Origin: Clostridia bacterium
GTDB taxonomy: Bacteria > Bacillota > Clostridia > Oscillospirales > Acutalibacteraceae
Assembly: GCA_017395425.1 (NCBI GenBank)
Contig: JAFPUM010000014.1
Span: 18,973 to 82,972, forward strand
Direction: 5' to 3'
Length of the DNA stretch: 64,000 bases
Shown here: positions 16,029 through 24,983 of the stretch, in pieces
Position numbering within the stretch: position 1 is the first letter of the stretch
Layout: every line of letters begins with the position of its first letter
The notes under the pieces: model-generated
The model's input: the letters and a program-made list of their open reading frames with translations, nothing else
What the model was told of the DNA's origin: nothing
The model's database searches: none
Made by a program: the position numbers and the translations under genes

Positions 16029-18437
16029 ATGAGCAATGAAAGAAACATTTCATCTGGCGGAAGCCTGGCGCAGCACCTTTTTTATGAAGGCAAAAACGTC
16101 CGTGCCTATGAGTATATGGGTGCGCACCGTCAAAGCGACGGAAAAGTCGTTTTCCGCACTTGGGCGCCCAACGCCAAGGCTATTTCCGTAGTAGGTGATT
16201 TCAACGGATGGAATCCGCAGGCCAATCCCATGTACAAGTGCAATAACGGCGGCGTGTGGGAATGTGAGATTGAAAACGTCGGCGATTTCTGCGTTTACAA
16301 GTACAGTGTGGAGGCCGATTACGGTACCATGACTCTGAAGAGTGACCCGTATGGTTACCATTTTGAGACCCGTCCCTCCAACGCGACCCGTTTCTATGAT
16401 ATCGAAGGATATGAGTGGCATGATCAGGCATGGCAGGAAAGCCAGACGGAGAATAAGCAGGATCGCCCCATGAATATCTATGAGATGCACGCGGGTTCCT
16501 GGCGCACCTATCCGGACGGCAATCCTTTTGGCTATGTCAAACTGGCGGAGGAACTGGTGCCCTATCTCAAGGAAATGAATTACACCCATGTGGAATTGAT
16601 GCCCATGACGGAGTATCCGTTTGACGGTTCATGGGGCTATCAGGTCTGCGGCTACTATGCCCCGACTTCCCGCTACGGTGAACCCAAGGATTTCATGCGG
16701 TTCGTGGATATCCTGCATGAAAACGGCATCGGCGTCATCATGGACTGGGTTCCCGCCCACTTCCCGAAGGACGCGCACGGTCTGTATCGTTTTGACGGTA
16801 CACCTACTTATGAATATTCGGATTGGCGCAAGGGCGAGCATAAAGAATGGGGCACCTGTGTATTCGATTTCGGTCGCAACGAAGTGCGTTCTTTCCTGAT
16901 TTCCAACGCGCTCTTCTGGCTGGATAAATATCACATCGACGGTCTGCGCGTGGACGCGGTTGCCTCCATGCTCTACCTCGATTACAACCGCAACAACGGC
17001 GAGTGGATGCCCAATATCTATGGCGGTCATGAGAATCTCGAAGCGGTGGAATTCCTCCAGATGCTCAATTCCAGAGTGAAGGAATACTATCCCAAGGCGA
17101 TGATGATCGCCGAGGAATCCACTGCGTGGCCGAAAGTGACCGGTGCTCCTGAAGACGGCGGTCTGGGCTTCACCTTCAAGTGGAACATGGGCTGGATGAA
17201 CGATTCGCTCCGTTATTTCTCGATGGATCCGGTGTACCGTTCCTATGATCATAATCTGCTGACCTTCTCACTGATGTACGCCTTCTCGGAGCATTTCGTA
17301 CTGGCGCTCTCCCACGATGAAGTGGTGTACGGCAAGGCTTCCATGCTCCAGAAGATGCCCGGCGACTACGATATGAAGTTTGCGGGTCTGCGTGCGTTTA
17401 TGTCTTATGTCATGGCGCACCCCGGCAAGAAGCTCAGCTTTATGGGTGCGGAATTCGGTCAGTTCAACGAGTGGAACTATCAGAAGCAGCTCGACTGGAA
17501 CCTGCTCGAATATCCGATGCACAGCAAGCTCAAAGACTTCAACCGTCAGCTCAATAAATTCTACCTCGATCATCCCGAACTGTGGGAGATCGACGACAAC
17601 TGGACCGGTTTCCAGTGGATTGCGCTGGATGACTATCAGCAAAGCGTCATCAGCTTCCGCCGTATCGACAAGCGCGGCAACGAAATTATCGTCATCTGCA
17701 ATTTCTGCCCTGTGCGGCGTGAAGGCTATCGCATCGGTGTGCCGACACACGGTCGCTATACGCAGGTCTTCTCATCCGACGCGGTGGAATTCGGCGGCAG
17801 CGGCGAAAACAACGGCACCGTGACCAGTAACGAGGAACTTCCGCTGCATGATCTCGATCAGTCTATCGGTGTGAATCTGCCTGCCCTGTCGGTGCAGTAC
17901 TTCCAGCTCACCGCCAAGATTCCGAAGAGAAAGAGAAGAATCGTGACCGAAGGTCCCGACGGCGTGGCAGTAGAGATTGTGGATATTCCGGAAGAAGAAC
18001 TGGTGGAAACGCCGGTGGAAGAACCCGCTGCTCCCGCAGCCGAGGAAACGCCGGAAGCCGAAGCTCCCGTTGAGGAAAAACCCGCACCCAAAAAGCGCGG
18101 CGGCAGAACCAAGAAGGTAACGGAAGCTGCTCCGGCAGAGGATACGCCCGCTCCCAAGAAGCGCGGCGGCAGAACTAAGAAGGTAACGGAAGCTGCTCCG
18201 GCGGAGGATACGCCCGCTCCCAAGAAGCGCGGCAGAACCAAGAAGACAGCAGAAGCGGCAGTTCCGGCAGAAGACGTTCCCGCGGAGGAAACTGCCGCAC
18301 CCAAGAAGCGCCGCAGCAGAACCAAGAAGGCAGAACCGGCGCCCGCAGAGGAAATACCTGTGGAGAGCGCACCGGTGGAAGAGACCCCCGTGGCTGAAAC
18401 GGCACCCGCAGCAGAAGAAGCTCCCGCGGAGGAATAA
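16029..18437 (+). CDS. glgB: 1,4-alpha-glucan branching enzyme with a long Lys/Ala/Pro-rich C-terminal tail
   Basis: 802 residues, against about 630-730 for common GlgB. It forms alpha-1,6 branches in glycogen. An N-terminal CBM48-type domain (VFRTWAPNAKAISVVGDFNGW) is followed by the GH13 barrel, with the nucleophile region GLRVDAVASMLY (Asp309), AEESTAWP (Glu362/363) and LSHDEVVYGK. The enzyme fold ends about residue 635 (LSVQYFQLTAK). The remaining 165 residues are low complexity, with acidic Glu/Pro/Ala stretches and four basic modules of the type PKKRGGRTKK; two 22-residue units are exact tandem copies. The tail is in frame with no frameshift. AGGAG precedes ATG 16029. Confidence 0.95.
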   Translation: MSNERNISSGGSLAQHLFYEGKNVRAYEYMGAHRQSDGKVVFRTWAPNAKAISVVGDFNGWNPQANPMYKCNNGGVWECEIENVGDFCVYKYSVEADYGTMTLKSDPYGYHFETRPSNATRFYDIEGYEWHDQAWQESQTENKQDRPMNIYEMHAGSWRTYPDGNPFGYVKLAEELVPYLKEMNYTHVELMPMTEYPFDGSWGYQVCGYYAPTSRYGEPKDFMRFVDILHENGIGVIMDWVPAHFPKDAHGLYRFDGTPTYEYSDWRKGEHKEWGTCVFDFGRNEVRSFLISNALFWLDKYHIDGLRVDAVASMLYLDYNRNNGEWMPNIYGGHENLEAVEFLQMLNSRVKEYYPKAMMIAEESTAWPKVTGAPEDGGLGFTFKWNMGWMNDSLRYFSMDPVYRSYDHNLLTFSLMYAFSEHFVLALSHDEVVYGKASMLQKMPGDYDMKFAGLRAFMSYVMAHPGKKLSFMGAEFGQFNEWNYQKQLDWNLLEYPMHSKLKDFNRQLNKFYLDHPELWEIDDNWTGFQWIALDDYQQSVISFRRIDKRGNEIIVICNFCPVRREGYRIGVPTHGRYTQVFSSDAVEFGGSGENNGTVTSNEELPLHDLDQSIGVNLPALSVQYFQLTAKIPKRKRRIVTEGPDGVAVEIVDIPEEELVETPVEEPAAPAAEETPEAEAPVEEKPAPKKRGGRTKKVTEAAPAEDTPAPKKRGGRTKKVTEAAPAEDTPAPKKRGRTKKTAEAAVPAEDVPAEETAAPKKRRSRTKKAEPAPAEEIPVESAPVEETPVAETAPAAEEAPAEE
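18081..18245 (+). repeat. 66-bp tandem repeat coding for the GlgB tail
   Basis: Two 66-bp units (18081-18146 and 18147-18212), nearly identical at the DNA level, are followed by a third, partial unit lacking one codon. Each encodes a basic PAPKKRGGRTKK block followed by an acidic VTEAAPAEDT block. The near-identity suggests recent duplication, and length may vary between strains. Confidence 0.9.
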
Positions 18438-18556
18438 TCCGACTGTCAGCGTCCGGGTCTGTCACCGGCGAAAGAGCAGATCCGGCGCATAAATCATAAG
18501 CGTCCGGCTTGGCGCGGAACAACCGTATGATATAGGGTTGTCTTGACGCGAGTCGG

Positions 18557-18579
18557 TGCGTAGACGTTACGCAAGGAGG
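18557..18579 (+). promoter_or_regulatory. Small hairpin next to the glgC ribosome site
   Basis: TGCGTA (18557-18562) and TACGCA (18568-18573) form a 6-bp stem with a 5-nt loop ending just before GGAGG (18575-18579). It could adjust glgC translation relative to glgB; no T run follows, so it is not a terminator. Confidence 0.4.
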
Positions 18580-18589
18580 AATTAACAAG

Positions 18590-19807
18590 ATGTATCCAAA
18601 GCAAGAATGTATTGCGATGCTGCTTGCCGGCGGACAGGGCAGCAGACTGTATGCTTTGACCAAGAAGATTGCAAAGCCTGCCGTTCCGTTCGGAGGAAAA
18701 TACAGAATCATCGACTATCCGCTTTCCAACTGTGTCAACTCCGGCATTGATACCGTCGGCGTGCTGACACAGTATCAGCCCCTTGTGCTGAATGATTATC
18801 TGGGCAACGGTCAGCCGTGGGATCTGGATACCATGTACGGCGGCGTTCACGCGCTTCCGCCCTATCAGGGAACACACGGCGCGGACTGGTATAAGGGTAC
18901 CGCCAACGCCATTTATCAGAACATTCCCTTCATCGAGAGATATAACCCCGATTATGTGGTGATTCTCTCGGGCGACCATATTTATAAGATGGATTATTCT
19001 GAAATGCTTGCCTATCACAAGGCGCATAAGGCAGCCTGCACTATTGCCGCCTATCAGGTGCCGATGGAGGAAGCCTCCCGTTTCGGCATTCTGAATTGCT
19101 ATGAGGACGGTTCCATCTATGAATTTGATGAGAAGCCCGCCGTTCCCAAGAGCAACAACGCTTCGATGGGTATCTATATTTTCAGCTGGGATAAGCTGCG
19201 CAAATATCTGGAACTCGACGAAGCCAATCCCAACAGCAGCAACGACTTCGGCAAGGACGTTCTTCCCGCTATGCTCAACGCGGGTGAAAAGATGGTCGCG
19301 TGGAAGTTCGACGGCTACTGGAAGGATGTTGGCACGATTGATTCCCTGTGGGAAGCCAACATGGATTTGCTGGATCCGAGAGATCCGCTGAATATGTCCG
19401 ATCCGTCGTGGCCTATCTACACCCGCAATCCCGTCATGCCCCCGCATTTCCTGGGGCGCAACGCGGTTTGCCAGAATTCTCTGATTACCGAGGGCTGCGT
19501 GGTCAACGGCGAACTGGAATTTGCCATTCTGTTTGAAGGCGTTACGGTGGAAACCGGCGCGAAGATTACCGATTCCATCATTATGCCCGGCGCGAAGATC
19601 ATGGAAGGCGCCGTGGTACAGTATGCAATCGTCGCGGAAGACGCGGTGATCGGACCCGGCGCGGTAGTCGGCGAACGTCCCGAGGATGTGGAAAACAAGG
19701 ACGACTGGGGCATCGCGGTGATCGGCGGCGGTGTGACGGTCGGTGCCAATGCCGTGGTAAAAGCCAAAGCAATGGTTAAAGAAGATGTTCCGGAGGTGAC
19801 AAAGTAA
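18590..19807 (+). CDS. glgC: Glucose-1-phosphate adenylyltransferase, catalytic subunit
   Basis: 405 residues. It makes ADP-glucose from ATP and glucose 1-phosphate, the committed step of glycogen synthesis. The N-terminal nucleotidyltransferase fold has the GGQGSRL loop (about residues 14-20), [19 protein letters not shown] and the sugar-binding region [20 protein letters not shown]. The C-terminal part is a left-handed beta helix with hexapeptide repeats ([20 protein letters not shown]). AAGGAGGAA precedes the ATG. Its stop TAA shares one base with the ATG of glgD, so the two subunits are co-translated, as expected for a GlgC-GlgD heteromer of Firmicutes. Confidence 0.96.
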   Translation: MYPKQECIAMLLAGGQGSRLYALTKKIAKPAVPFGGKYRIIDYPLSNCVNSGIDTVGVLTQYQPLVLNDYLGNGQPWDLDTMYGGVHALPPYQGTHGADWYKGTANAIYQNIPFIERYNPDYVVILSGDHIYKMDYSEMLAYHKAHKAACTIAAYQVPMEEASRFGILNCYEDGSIYEFDEKPAVPKSNNASMGIYIFSWDKLRKYLELDEANPNSSNDFGKDVLPAMLNAGEKMVAWKFDGYWKDVGTIDSLWEANMDLLDPRDPLNMSDPSWPIYTRNPVMPPHFLGRNAVCQNSLITEGCVVNGELEFAILFEGVTVETGAKITDSIIMPGAKIMEGAVVQYAIVAEDAVIGPGAVVGERPEDVENKDDWGIAVIGGGVTVGANAVVKAKAMVKEDVPEVTK

Positions 19808-20922
19808 TGAGAGGAAATAATGTTGTCGGAATTATTTTTTCCAATATGCACGATGACGCGCTCCGTGAAGTGACCAGTATCAGAACCTTCGGTTCGATTC
19901 CCTTCGGCGGACGCTACCGCACCATCGACTTCCCGCTGTCCAATATGGTCAATTCGGGCGTCAACAAGGTGGGCGTTATTACCAAGAGCAATTACCAGTC
20001 CCTGATGGATCACCTTGGCTCCGGCAAGGCGTGGGATTTGTCCCGCAAAAGAGAAGGTCTGTTCATTCTGCCTCCTTTCGGCAACGGCAACTCGATGTAC
20101 AGCAACCGCATTGAGGCACTGGACGGTATCACCAATTTCCTGCGCAACTGCAATGAAGAATATGTGATTCTCGCGGACTGCGATATGATATGCAATCTGG
20201 ATTTCAAGAAAGTGATCGACGCGCATCTTGACAATAACGCGGATATCACCATTGTATACCATCACAGCGATATGCCTGCCGGTCTTACCGAACCGGTGGT
20301 GCTGGAACTCAACGGTCAGGGCAAGGTTACGGATATTGTGGCAGGCGTCAACAAGGACGACAAGTGCGACTGGGGCATGGGCATTTATGTCATGCGCAAG
20401 GACTTCCTCCAGAAAAATATCAGCGACGCCATCAGCCGCAACCGTAACAATTTTGTACGGGATATTCTGCAGCGCGGCGTGCTGGAGAGCAAGATTTACG
20501 GCTACCGTTTTGACGGTTATGTCAGCGCGATTGACGGTATGCAGTCCTACTTCAATGCCAATATGGATCTGATGAGCATTGACGTTCTCAAGGATCTCTT
20601 CAATCCCATGCGCCCGATTTACACCAAGGTCAGAGACGAAATGCCCGCCAAATACGGTCTCGGCTCGGTTGTCAGGAATTCCATGATTGCCGACGGCTGC
20701 GTCATTGAGGGAGAAGTGGAAAACTGCGTGCTGTTCCGCGGCGTGCGCGTGGGCAAGGGCGCAAAGCTCTCCAACTGTATTGTGATGCAGGATACCGTCA
20801 TTGGAGACAATACCGTACTCGAATATGTCGTCAGCGACAAAGATGTGGTCTTTAGCGACGGCAAAACGATGATCGGGGCGGATTCTTATCCGATGTATGT
20901 GGCCAAGGGCAGCAAGGTCTGA
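19807..20922 (+). CDS. glgD: Glucose-1-phosphate adenylyltransferase regulatory subunit GlgD
   Basis: 371 residues, homologous to GlgC but without the GGxGSRL nucleotide loop: the equivalent N-terminus reads GIIFSNMHDDALREVTS. This loss is typical of GlgD, which raises the activity of GlgC in Bacillus and Clostridia. The substrate-fold segment FGGRYRTIDFPLSN and the C-terminal beta-helix (NCVLFRGVRVGKGAKLSNCIV) are retained. Its start overlaps the glgC stop by one base. Confidence 0.95.
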   Translation: MRGNNVVGIIFSNMHDDALREVTSIRTFGSIPFGGRYRTIDFPLSNMVNSGVNKVGVITKSNYQSLMDHLGSGKAWDLSRKREGLFILPPFGNGNSMYSNRIEALDGITNFLRNCNEEYVILADCDMICNLDFKKVIDAHLDNNADITIVYHHSDMPAGLTEPVVLELNGQGKVTDIVAGVNKDDKCDWGMGIYVMRKDFLQKNISDAISRNRNNFVRDILQRGVLESKIYGYRFDGYVSAIDGMQSYFNANMDLMSIDVLKDLFNPMRPIYTKVRDEMPAKYGLGSVVRNSMIADGCVIEGEVENCVLFRGVRVGKGAKLSNCIVMQDTVIGDNTVLEYVVSDKDVVFSDGKTMIGADSYPMYVAKGSKV

Positions 20923-20978
20923 TGACCGCATACAGGGATTTGAATGCCATTCCCATTGCAGGATAATTTGCTTTGTCG

Positions 20979-21014
20979 TGCCGCGGCGTCTTTCCACGGG
21001 AATGTGCCGCGGCA
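20979..21014. other. GC-rich inverted repeat between glgD and glgA
   Basis: TGCCGCGGC (20979-20987) and GCCGCGGCA (21006-21014) form a perfect 9-bp stem with an 18-nt loop, 35 bp before glgA. With no T run it is more likely a processing or translation-attenuating structure than a terminator. Confidence 0.5.
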
Positions 21015-21048
21015 TGGGCGGAGTATGGAGTGAGGACGGTCTATCAAC

Positions 21049-22482
21049 ATGAAAGTATTATATGTAACGAGCGAGGCGGTGCCTTTTGCTTCATCAGGTG
21101 CCTTGGCGGAGACAGCCAGCAGTTTTGCTTATGCCATGCGGCAGCGTCTGGTGACCTGTCGGGTGGTATTGCCGCTGTATGAAGCGGTGCCGCAGGAACT
21201 CAGGGACAATATGAAGTTTATCACCAGTCTTTCGGTGCCGGTTGCGTGGCGGCGTCAGTATTGCGGCGTGTTTGAGGCGAAATACAGAGGCGTGACCTAT
21301 TATTTCATCGACAACCAGTATTATTTCAAGCGCAAGGGCTTTTACGGTCACTATGATGATGCCGAGCGGTTTGCCTTTTTCTCACGTGCCGTCCTTGAGA
21401 TGCTTCCGCACATCGATTATAAACCCGACGTGATTCATGCCAACGACTGGCAGACCGCGCTGGTGCCGGTGTATTATGATCTGTTTTACAGTCAGAATGA
21501 GTGGTATTACGGCATTAAGACGGTATTTACCATTCACAGCATCCAGTATCAGGGCAAATACAGCATGGATCTTGCGGAAGAAGTACTGGGCATTCCTTCC
21601 GAGCGGCAGAGTGTCATCGAGTTTGACGGCAGTATCAATATGCTCAAGGGCGCCATTGAAACCGCGCATCGCATTACCACGCTCAGCCCGACCTATGCGC
21701 AGGAGCTGCGTGACCCGTGGTTTGCCTGCGGGCTGGATTCCATGATCCGCGACCGCGCGTTCAAGATTCAGGGCATTCTCAACGGATTGGATACCGTCAG
21801 TTACAATCCCGCTACCGATATGATGCTGTACGCGCAGTATGATAAGGATTCGTTTGAAGAAGGCAAAGCCGTCAACAAACGGGAACTGCAAAGAAGGCTG
21901 TATCTGCCCGAGCGCGGCGATGTGCCGATGATCGGCATGGTGACGCCGATGGTGGCATCCAAGGGTCTGGATCTGCTGCGGGAAGTTCTCGATGAACTGC
22001 TCCAGTACAGTGATGTGCAGTTTGTGATTCTCGGTTCGGGCGAATGGGAGTATGAATCCTACTTCAAGGAAATGCAGGAGCGTTATCGCGATAAATGTGT
22101 GGCTTGCTTCGGCTTTATTCCCGAATTGGCGCGCAAAATTTACGCGGCGAGCGATATGTTCCTCATGCCCTCCAAGAGCGAACCGGGCAGTACGGCACAG
22201 ATGATTGCGCTGCGTTACGGTGCGGTGCCGATTGTGCGGGAAACCGGTTCTCTGCGTGACACCGTGTTCGACAGCGAGGACGGCTATGGCAATGGCTTTG
22301 TATTCCAGGGCTATGACAGCCGTCAGATGATCAACGCGGTTTACCGCGCACTCGGCGGATATTCCAATCACTACGGCTGGAATATTCTGGTGGAGCGTGC
22401 CATGAACTGTGACAACACATGGAACAAGAGTGCCAAGCAGTATGTGAATCTCTATAAAGAACTGATGAACGAGCCTTCATAA
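21049..22482 (+). CDS. glgA: Glycogen synthase-like glycosyltransferase (GT5), atypical active-site motifs
   Basis: 477 residues, the normal size for bacterial GlgA. It should extend alpha-1,4-glucan from ADP-glucose. The fold and order of motifs are kept: MKVLYVTSEAVPF at the N-terminus, DVIHANDWQTALVP, and TIHSIQYQGKY. Two nucleotide-sugar motifs differ from the family: KTGGL at position 15 is SSGAL, and the C-terminal EPCGL is EPGST (Glu378 is kept). As last gene of glgBCDA followed by a strong terminator, it is probably functional. Donor preference or partner dependence may differ; this is inference. Confidence 0.9.
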   Translation: MKVLYVTSEAVPFASSGALAETASSFAYAMRQRLVTCRVVLPLYEAVPQELRDNMKFITSLSVPVAWRRQYCGVFEAKYRGVTYYFIDNQYYFKRKGFYGHYDDAERFAFFSRAVLEMLPHIDYKPDVIHANDWQTALVPVYYDLFYSQNEWYYGIKTVFTIHSIQYQGKYSMDLAEEVLGIPSERQSVIEFDGSINMLKGAIETAHRITTLSPTYAQELRDPWFACGLDSMIRDRAFKIQGILNGLDTVSYNPATDMMLYAQYDKDSFEEGKAVNKRELQRRLYLPERGDVPMIGMVTPMVASKGLDLLREVLDELLQYSDVQFVILGSGEWEYESYFKEMQERYRDKCVACFGFIPELARKIYAASDMFLMPSKSEPGSTAQMIALRYGAVPIVRETGSLRDTVFDSEDGYGNGFVFQGYDSRQMINAVYRALGGYSNHYGWNILVERAMNCDNTWNKSAKQYVNLYKELMNEPS

Positions 22483-22513
22483 TCATAGGCAGATCAGCAG
22501 GATTAATTTTTTC

Positions 22514-22552
22514 GAGCCGTGCGAACGAAGGTTGATTCGCACGGCTCTTTTT
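22514..22552 (+). terminator. Terminator of the glgBCDA operon
   Basis: GAGCCGTGCGAA (22514-22525) pairs perfectly with TTCGCACGGCTC (22536-22547) and is followed by five T. It lies 31 nt after the glgA stop. Confidence 0.95.
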
Positions 22553-22603
22553 CAATATCCACCGGCGTATGATGCCGGTGTGAAAAAAGGAGGATGTACG
22601 GAG

Positions 22604-23695
22604 ATGAAAAAAACGCTTTGGAAAAAAATAGGCATTACACTGATGTGTGTGGTACTGGGCGTGGTGTTGATCGTGGCAGGATACCTGTCCTATGTGCTGA
22701 TCAGCTATAACCGCATAGAGGATAATCAGCCGGTACAGCCGGAGGGAACTGCGGCAGCGGAATTCCTGCAGCCGGACACCGAGTATACCGCCATCACCTA
22801 CAATATCGGATTCGGCGCCTATACACCCGATTTTACCTTCTTCATGGACGGCGGCACACAGTCGTGGGCGGCATCCAAGGAAAGCGTGATAGACTGCATC
22901 CATGGAGACATCGCGCTTCTCAAGCAATATCAGTCGGATATTTCCCTGATTCAGGAAGTGGATTTCGACGCGACCCGCAGCTATCACGTCGATGAAGCGA
23001 CCATGCTGCGGGAGGCGTTTCCGGATTCTGCCTCCACCTTAGCGGTCAATTATCATTCCCCTTTCCTGTTTTATCCGTTATTGCAGCCTCACGGTGCTTC
23101 CAACGCGGGACTCATGACCTTCAGTAAAGCCCGGATTAATTCCGCGGTGCGGCGCAGTCTTCCGATTTCCGAATCGCTTTCCAAACTGGTTGACCTCGAC
23201 CGATGCTATTTCGTCAACCGTATCCCCGTCGAGAACGGAAAGGAATTGGTTGTGTTCAACGCACATCTCTCCGCTTACGGCACCGATGGTGATTTGCAGG
23301 CACAGCAGATGCAGAAACTATTCGGCGACATGCAGCAGGAATATGAAAAGGGCAATTATGTGATTTGCGGCGGGGATTTTAATCATGATTTCCTGGGCAA
23401 TTCCAAGGAGCTTTTCAATGCCGAAGTACCCGAACAGTACACATGGGCGGCGCCGTTCCCGGATCACCTGATTCCGGCGGGCTTCCGGAAAATCACCAAT
23501 TATCAGAGCGGGGTGACAATTCCGTCCTGCCGCAACTGTGACAAGCCTTACGGTCCGGATTGTTTTACCCTGATTGTGGATGGATTTATTGCGTCGGACA
23601 ACGTGGAATCCACTTTTATGGATGTCATTGACAATCAGTTCTTATTCAGCGACCATAATCCGGTGGAACTGAAATTCAAACTGCTTTCTGATTAG
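22604..23695 (+). CDS. Membrane-anchored endonuclease/exonuclease/phosphatase-fold protein
   Basis: 363 residues. Residues about 8-32 (IGITLMCVVLGVVLIVAGYL) form one membrane helix after a KK-rich start, so the catalytic domain is probably outside the cell. The domain has the fold signatures ITYNIGFGAY, LIQEVDFD, CGGDFNHDFLG and the C-terminal FSDHNPVEL, with catalytic Asp and His. The superfamily hydrolyses phosphodiesters and includes DNases, sphingomyelinases and inositol phosphatases, so the substrate is open. AAAGGAGG stands about 10 nt before ATG 22604; the longer frame begins inside the glgA terminator. Confidence 0.85.
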   Translation: MKKTLWKKIGITLMCVVLGVVLIVAGYLSYVLISYNRIEDNQPVQPEGTAAAEFLQPDTEYTAITYNIGFGAYTPDFTFFMDGGTQSWAASKESVIDCIHGDIALLKQYQSDISLIQEVDFDATRSYHVDEATMLREAFPDSASTLAVNYHSPFLFYPLLQPHGASNAGLMTFSKARINSAVRRSLPISESLSKLVDLDRCYFVNRIPVENGKELVVFNAHLSAYGTDGDLQAQQMQKLFGDMQQEYEKGNYVICGGDFNHDFLGNSKELFNAEVPEQYTWAAPFPDHLIPAGFRKITNYQSGVTIPSCRNCDKPYGPDCFTLIVDGFIASDNVESTFMDVIDNQFLFSDHNPVELKFKLLSD

Positions 23696-23716
23696 GCAGG
23701 GGTGTTGAAAATGATC

Positions 23717-23818
23717 AGGAACTATGCAGATTTTAATCAGTCATTTTCTGCTTAAAAATACAGGTTGCTTGCGTGTTTCAGCAAGTGAAATGTATTAATT
23801 ATTTCTGCATCGTTCCTT
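23717..23818 (+). mobile_element. 100-bp inverted-repeat element (MITE-like), copy 1
   Basis: Its ends are AGGAACTATGCAGA and TCTGCATCGTTCCT, an imperfect terminal inverted repeat. It matches the reverse complement of 26027-26128 with only two differences seen in about 100 bp. It encodes no protein. Boundaries are uncertain by a few bases, and no clear target duplication was identified. Confidence 0.8.
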
Positions 23819-23824
23819 AGACAT

Positions 23825-23947
23825 GTTGAAACCGGCGACAAAGCGGCTTGGTACGAGTTGGACAGGGAGCTGCCCGAAACGGGATTTGTTGTCGATATTC
23901 CCGGCTACGAGCAGCCAATGGAAATGATTATGATCAAGGGCTTGTAG
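23825..23947 (+). pseudogene. 3' remnant of an unidentified gene
   Basis: Directly after the element, an open frame reads about 40 residues (ETGDKAAWYELDREL, then FVVDIPGYEQPMEMIMIKGL) to a TAG stop. The composition looks like real coding sequence with charged, structured protein. No start codon with a ribosome site precedes it, and upstream the frame runs into the repeat element. It is most simply the C-terminal end of a gene whose front was lost. The family is not recognised. Confidence 0.5.
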
Positions 23948-23973
23948 GCATTTCATACGCAACAGCGGGTTGC

Positions 23974-24002
23974 TTGCAGGAAAACGATCCCTGTACTACA
24001 AT
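23974..24002 (+). promoter_or_regulatory. Promoter of the XRE/zinc-ribbon regulator
   Basis: TTGCAG at 23974-23979 and TACAAT at 23997-24002 with a 17-bp spacer, 20 bp before the start codon. Confidence 0.72.
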
Positions 24003-24022
24003 AGAGTCGGGAGGTGCTTTGC

Positions 24023-24787
24023 ATGAAAACAAAGGACATTATTTACGAACTCCGCACCAAGAAGGGAATGTCGCAGGACGAATTGGCGGAAAAGGTATTT
24101 GTCACCCGTCAGGCGGTGTCGCGCTGGGAAAACGGAGAAACGGTGCCGAATACCGAAACGCTCAAATTGCTCTCCAATCTTTTCCATGTTTCCATCAACA
24201 CGCTGCTTGGCTCACCGCAAAAGTTGATTTGTCAGTGCTGCGGGATGCCGCTGGAGGACGAAATTCTGGGCAGAAATCACGACGGAACGCTCAATGAAGC
24301 GTATTGCAAATGGTGCTATGCCGACGGGACTTACACATACAGCGATATGGATGAGCTGATGGAAATCTGCGTCAGCAACATGGTGAATGAATCGTTTTCC
24401 GAAGAACAGGCACGCACATATCTGCGGCAGTTTCTTCCCACGCTGGATTACTGGAAGCGATACGAAGAACTGAGTGACAACGGGCAGTTTGAGGCGTTCA
24501 AACAGCAGTTGATAAAAGAAATCAATGACCTTGCCATTGAAGGTATGCCCAAGGTGGAAAAACTCAATGCGCTTGTGGGCGCCTATGTGAATCTTGCCTA
24601 TCCGCTTCCCAACGGGTTGAAAGTCAAGTTTCTCGATGACGGGACGACCTATCTGGGAAATCAACTGGCATCGGAATTCGGAGGAGACCGTTGTTTTGGT
24701 GTTCTGGCGGGTATGGATTTTATCCTTGTCTGTACCTATGAGGCGGAAGGCGCGAATCCTGAATTGGTTCTTTATAAAAAGAGATAA
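24023..24787 (+). CDS. XRE regulator with zinc-ribbon domain
   Basis: 254 residues. The N-terminal HTH (about 1-62: SQDELAEKVFVTRQAVSRWENG) is of the Cro/CI type. Residues about 70-110 form a zinc-ribbon-like domain with CQCCGMPL and YCKWCYADGTYTY, similar to the putative zinc ribbon often found fused to such HTHs. The last 75 residues (from PKVEKLNAL) are a separate small domain that I do not recognise. It could sense metal or redox state through the Cys cluster; this is inference. It has its own promoter and terminator, and lies between two copies of the repeat element. ATG 24023 follows GGGAGGTG. Confidence 0.82.
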   Translation: MKTKDIIYELRTKKGMSQDELAEKVFVTRQAVSRWENGETVPNTETLKLLSNLFHVSINTLLGSPQKLICQCCGMPLEDEILGRNHDGTLNEAYCKWCYADGTYTYSDMDELMEICVSNMVNESFSEEQARTYLRQFLPTLDYWKRYEELSDNGQFEAFKQQLIKEINDLAIEGMPKVEKLNALVGAYVNLAYPLPNGLKVKFLDDGTTYLGNQLASEFGGDRCFGVLAGMDFILVCTYEAEGANPELVLYKKR

Positions 24788-24801
24788 CAGCACTTTTCAA
24801 G

Positions 24802-24853
24802 AAAAACGCTTTTGTCAGTCAGGAGATTACGCTGACCGGCAAAAGCGTTTTTT
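24802..24853 (+). terminator. Terminator after the zinc-ribbon regulator
   Basis: AAAAACGCTTTTG (24802-24814) pairs with CAAAAGCGTTTTT (24840-24852) with an inner TCAG/CTGA extension and a T run. Confidence 0.88.
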
Positions 24854-24904
24854 CTGTGGAGGGGCAATTCTCCCGACAGGCGAGTGGACTGGAAATCTGC
24901 GTTA

Positions 24905-24933
24905 TTGCAAATCCGTCCTTTCAATGTTACAAT
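24905..24933 (+). promoter_or_regulatory. Promoter of the XRE-TPR regulator
   Basis: TTGCAA at 24905-24910 and TACAAT at 24928-24933 with a 17-bp spacer, 50 bp before the start. Confidence 0.75.
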
Positions 24934-24983
24934 CCTATTGTAAGCAGCAAGCAGAACAATCCTATCGGGAGGATGAAACACTT

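Noticed and set aside
23848-24297. 149-codon plus-strand open frame across the gene remnant and the XRE start
   Set aside because: It is out of frame with both the remnant and the well-supported XRE regulator, and has no ribosome site.
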